Shown in pieces: positions 4,802 to 5,868 of a stretch of DNA of 5,868 bases. The DNA comes from Opitutia bacterium (GTDB lineage: Bacteria; Verrucomicrobiota; Verrucomicrobiia; Opitutales; Opitutaceae). Below the pieces are notes generated by a model. It was not told the origin of the DNA, did no database searches, and worked only from the letters and a program-made list of their open reading frames with translations. The stretch covers positions 1 through 5,868 of the forward strand of contig PMKA01000379.1 of assembly GCA_003157575.1 (NCBI GenBank), written 5' to 3'. Numbering within the stretch: position 1 is the stretch's first letter; each line of letters begins with the position of its first letter. The translations under genes and the position numbers were made by a program.

Positions 4802-5868
4802 ATGATCCGGAATCTCTGGAACGACCTCGATGGCACTTTCTTCCCCGAGAGTGCGTTGGACTACATACCGGCGGAGCGCCTCCGCGAAGTACAGCTGCAG
4901 CGGCTCAAGGCCGTGACGTCGCTGGCCTACGAGCGTGTGCCGCTCTTCCGCGAGCGCATGGACGCGAAAGGGGTGAAGCCAGGCGACGTCCGACGACTCG
5001 AAGACGTGCGTTTGCTTCCGTTCGCGACCAAGGCGGACCTGCGGGACACGTATCCGTACGGCCTTTTTGCCGTGCCGATGAGCGAGGTCGTGCGGCTGCA
5101 CGCCTCCAGCGGCACGACCGGAAAGCCGATCGTGGTCGGCTACACGGCGCAGGACATGGAGGTCTGGAGGCAGGTCATCATGCGCACGCTCTATTCCGCG
5201 GGCTTCAGCCGCGGCGACGTCGTGCAGAACATGTTCGGCTACGGCCTGTTCACCGGCGGACTGGGGCTTCACGGCGGCATCGAGGGCATCGGCGCCACGG
5301 TCATCCCAATCTCCGGAGGCAACAGCGAGCGCCAGATCATGGTGATGAAGGATTTTGGCGTGACTGCGGTCTCCTGCACCCCGAGTTACTTCATCCACCT
5401 GATCGAGATCGCCGGCAAGCTGGGCATCGATTTCAAGAGGGACCTGAAGGTGAAGCGCGGCGTGTTCGGAGCCGAGCCATGGACCGACCAGATGCGGCAG
5501 TATATCGAAACGGCTTCGGGGATTAAAGCCTACGACATCTACGGGCTGTCCGAGATCATCGGCCCCGGAGTGGCTGCGGAATGCGTCTGCCAGTCCGGAC
5601 TCCATGTGTTCGAGGATCACTTCCTGGTGGAAATCGTGGACCCGAAGACGCTTGAGCCGGTGCCTGACGGGGAGGAGGGCGAACTCGTGTTCACCACGCT
5701 GAGCAAGCAGGCGATGCCGGTGCTCCGTTATCGCACACGCGACATCACGGCGATTGAGACGAGCCCGTGCGCCTGCGGCCGGAGCATCCGGCGCATCCGG
5801 CGCATCAGCAGGCGAAGCGACGACATGTTCATCATCCGCGGGGTGAATGTCTTCCCCTCGCAGATCGA
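4802..5868 (+). CDS. paaK: phenylacetate-CoA ligase (AMP-forming), 3' end outside window
   Basis: This is an ANL-superfamily adenylate-forming enzyme that makes arylacetyl-CoA from arylacetate, ATP and CoA; the reaction is reversible in principle. The frame is open for 355 codons to the window edge. Family members have about 430-440 residues, so roughly 80 residues of the C-terminal lid are missing. Visible features: the helical N-terminus with AYERVPLFRERM and LPFATKADLRDTYPYGLFAV, the P-loop SSGTTGKP at 102-109, NMFGYGLFTGGLGLHGG, the adenine/AMP region YGLSE at 247-251, LRYRTRD ending in the ribose-contacting Asp 314, PCACGR, and the hinge-side RSDDMFIIRGVNVFPSQI (338-355). The start is the first possible in frame, since a TAA lies ten codons upstream. 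The gene follows iorAB in the same direction, a pairing well known in anaerobic aromatic amino acid metabolism, so arylacetates (phenyl-, indole- or 4-hydroxyphenylacetate) are likely substrates. The exact acid cannot be read from sequence. Confidence 0.94.
   Translation, partial: MIRNLWNDLDGTFFPESALDYIPAERLREVQLQRLKAVTSLAYERVPLFRERMDAKGVKPGDVRRLEDVRLLPFATKADLRDTYPYGLFAVPMSEVVRLHASSGTTGKPIVVGYTAQDMEVWRQVIMRTLYSAGFSRGDVVQNMFGYGLFTGGLGLHGGIEGIGATVIPISGGNSERQIMVMKDFGVTAVSCTPSYFIHLIEIAGKLGIDFKRDLKVKRGVFGAEPWTDQMRQYIETASGIKAYDIYGLSEIIGPGVAAECVCQSGLHVFEDHFLVEIVDPKTLEPVPDGEEGELVFTTLSKQAMPVLRYRTRDITAIETSPCACGRSIRRIRRISRRSDDMFIIRGVNVFPSQI

Noticed and set aside
4431..4805. Plus-strand frame of 124 codons spanning the end of iorB and the spacer before paaK
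   Set aside because: The product is Arg/Ala-rich without motifs and most of it overlaps iorB in another frame.
4580..5620. Antisense open frame (346 codons) opposite iorB/paaK
   Set aside because: It spans two real genes and their spacer on the opposite strand, so it is a by-product of high GC content.

Overview
The window is high-GC bacterial chromosomal DNA. It carries five protein-coding genes, two of them cut by the window ends. No tRNA, rRNA, CRISPR array, transposase or integrase is visible. The content (a GH94 sugar phosphorylase beside a ferredoxin-dependent 2-oxoacid oxidoreductase operon) points to an anaerobic or fermentative, carbohydrate-using bacterium. The absence of Shine-Dalgarno (SD) sequences and the style of the intergenic repeats make me lean towards the Verrucomicrobiota (Opitutales-like), but that is an impression from memory. 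Nothing in the window fixes the taxonomy.

Layout. Bases 1-1164, minus strand: the N-terminal 388 codons of a GH94 glycoside phosphorylase of the cellobiose/chitobiose phosphorylase type. Bases 1165-1274: a divergent intergenic region with a weak candidate promoter facing right. Bases 1275-2369, plus: a HisC-type PLP aminotransferase. Bases 2370-2486: an intergenic region holding a REP-like palindrome and four heptanucleotide tandem repeats that run almost to the next start codon. Bases 2487-4223, plus: indolepyruvate ferredoxin oxidoreductase alpha subunit (iorA). Bases 4213-4695, plus: the beta subunit (iorB), overlapping iorA by 11 nt. Bases 4696-4801: a gap with a hairpin just after iorB and a second possible hairpin just before the next start. 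Bases 4802 to the end, plus: phenylacetate-CoA ligase (paaK-like), cut by the window end.

The four plus-strand genes form a plausible aromatic amino acid module. The aminotransferase would interconvert Phe, Tyr or Trp with the arylpyruvate. IorAB would interconvert arylpyruvate + CoA with arylacetyl-CoA + CO2 + reduced electron carrier. The AMP-forming ligase would interconvert arylacetyl-CoA with arylacetate. It could run oxidatively (Stickland-like fermentation) or reductively (amino acid synthesis from scavenged arylacetates). Sequence alone does not decide the direction.

The most notable point is that IorA lacks the C-terminal 2[4Fe-4S] ferredoxin domain usual for the family. It ends instead in an Ala/Glu/Gln-rich linker and a compact four-cysteine tail (C-x-C-x3-C-x-C), and no ferredoxin gene is present in the window. 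Its partner IorB is also shorter than usual. All five start codons lack a well-placed Shine-Dalgarno sequence.
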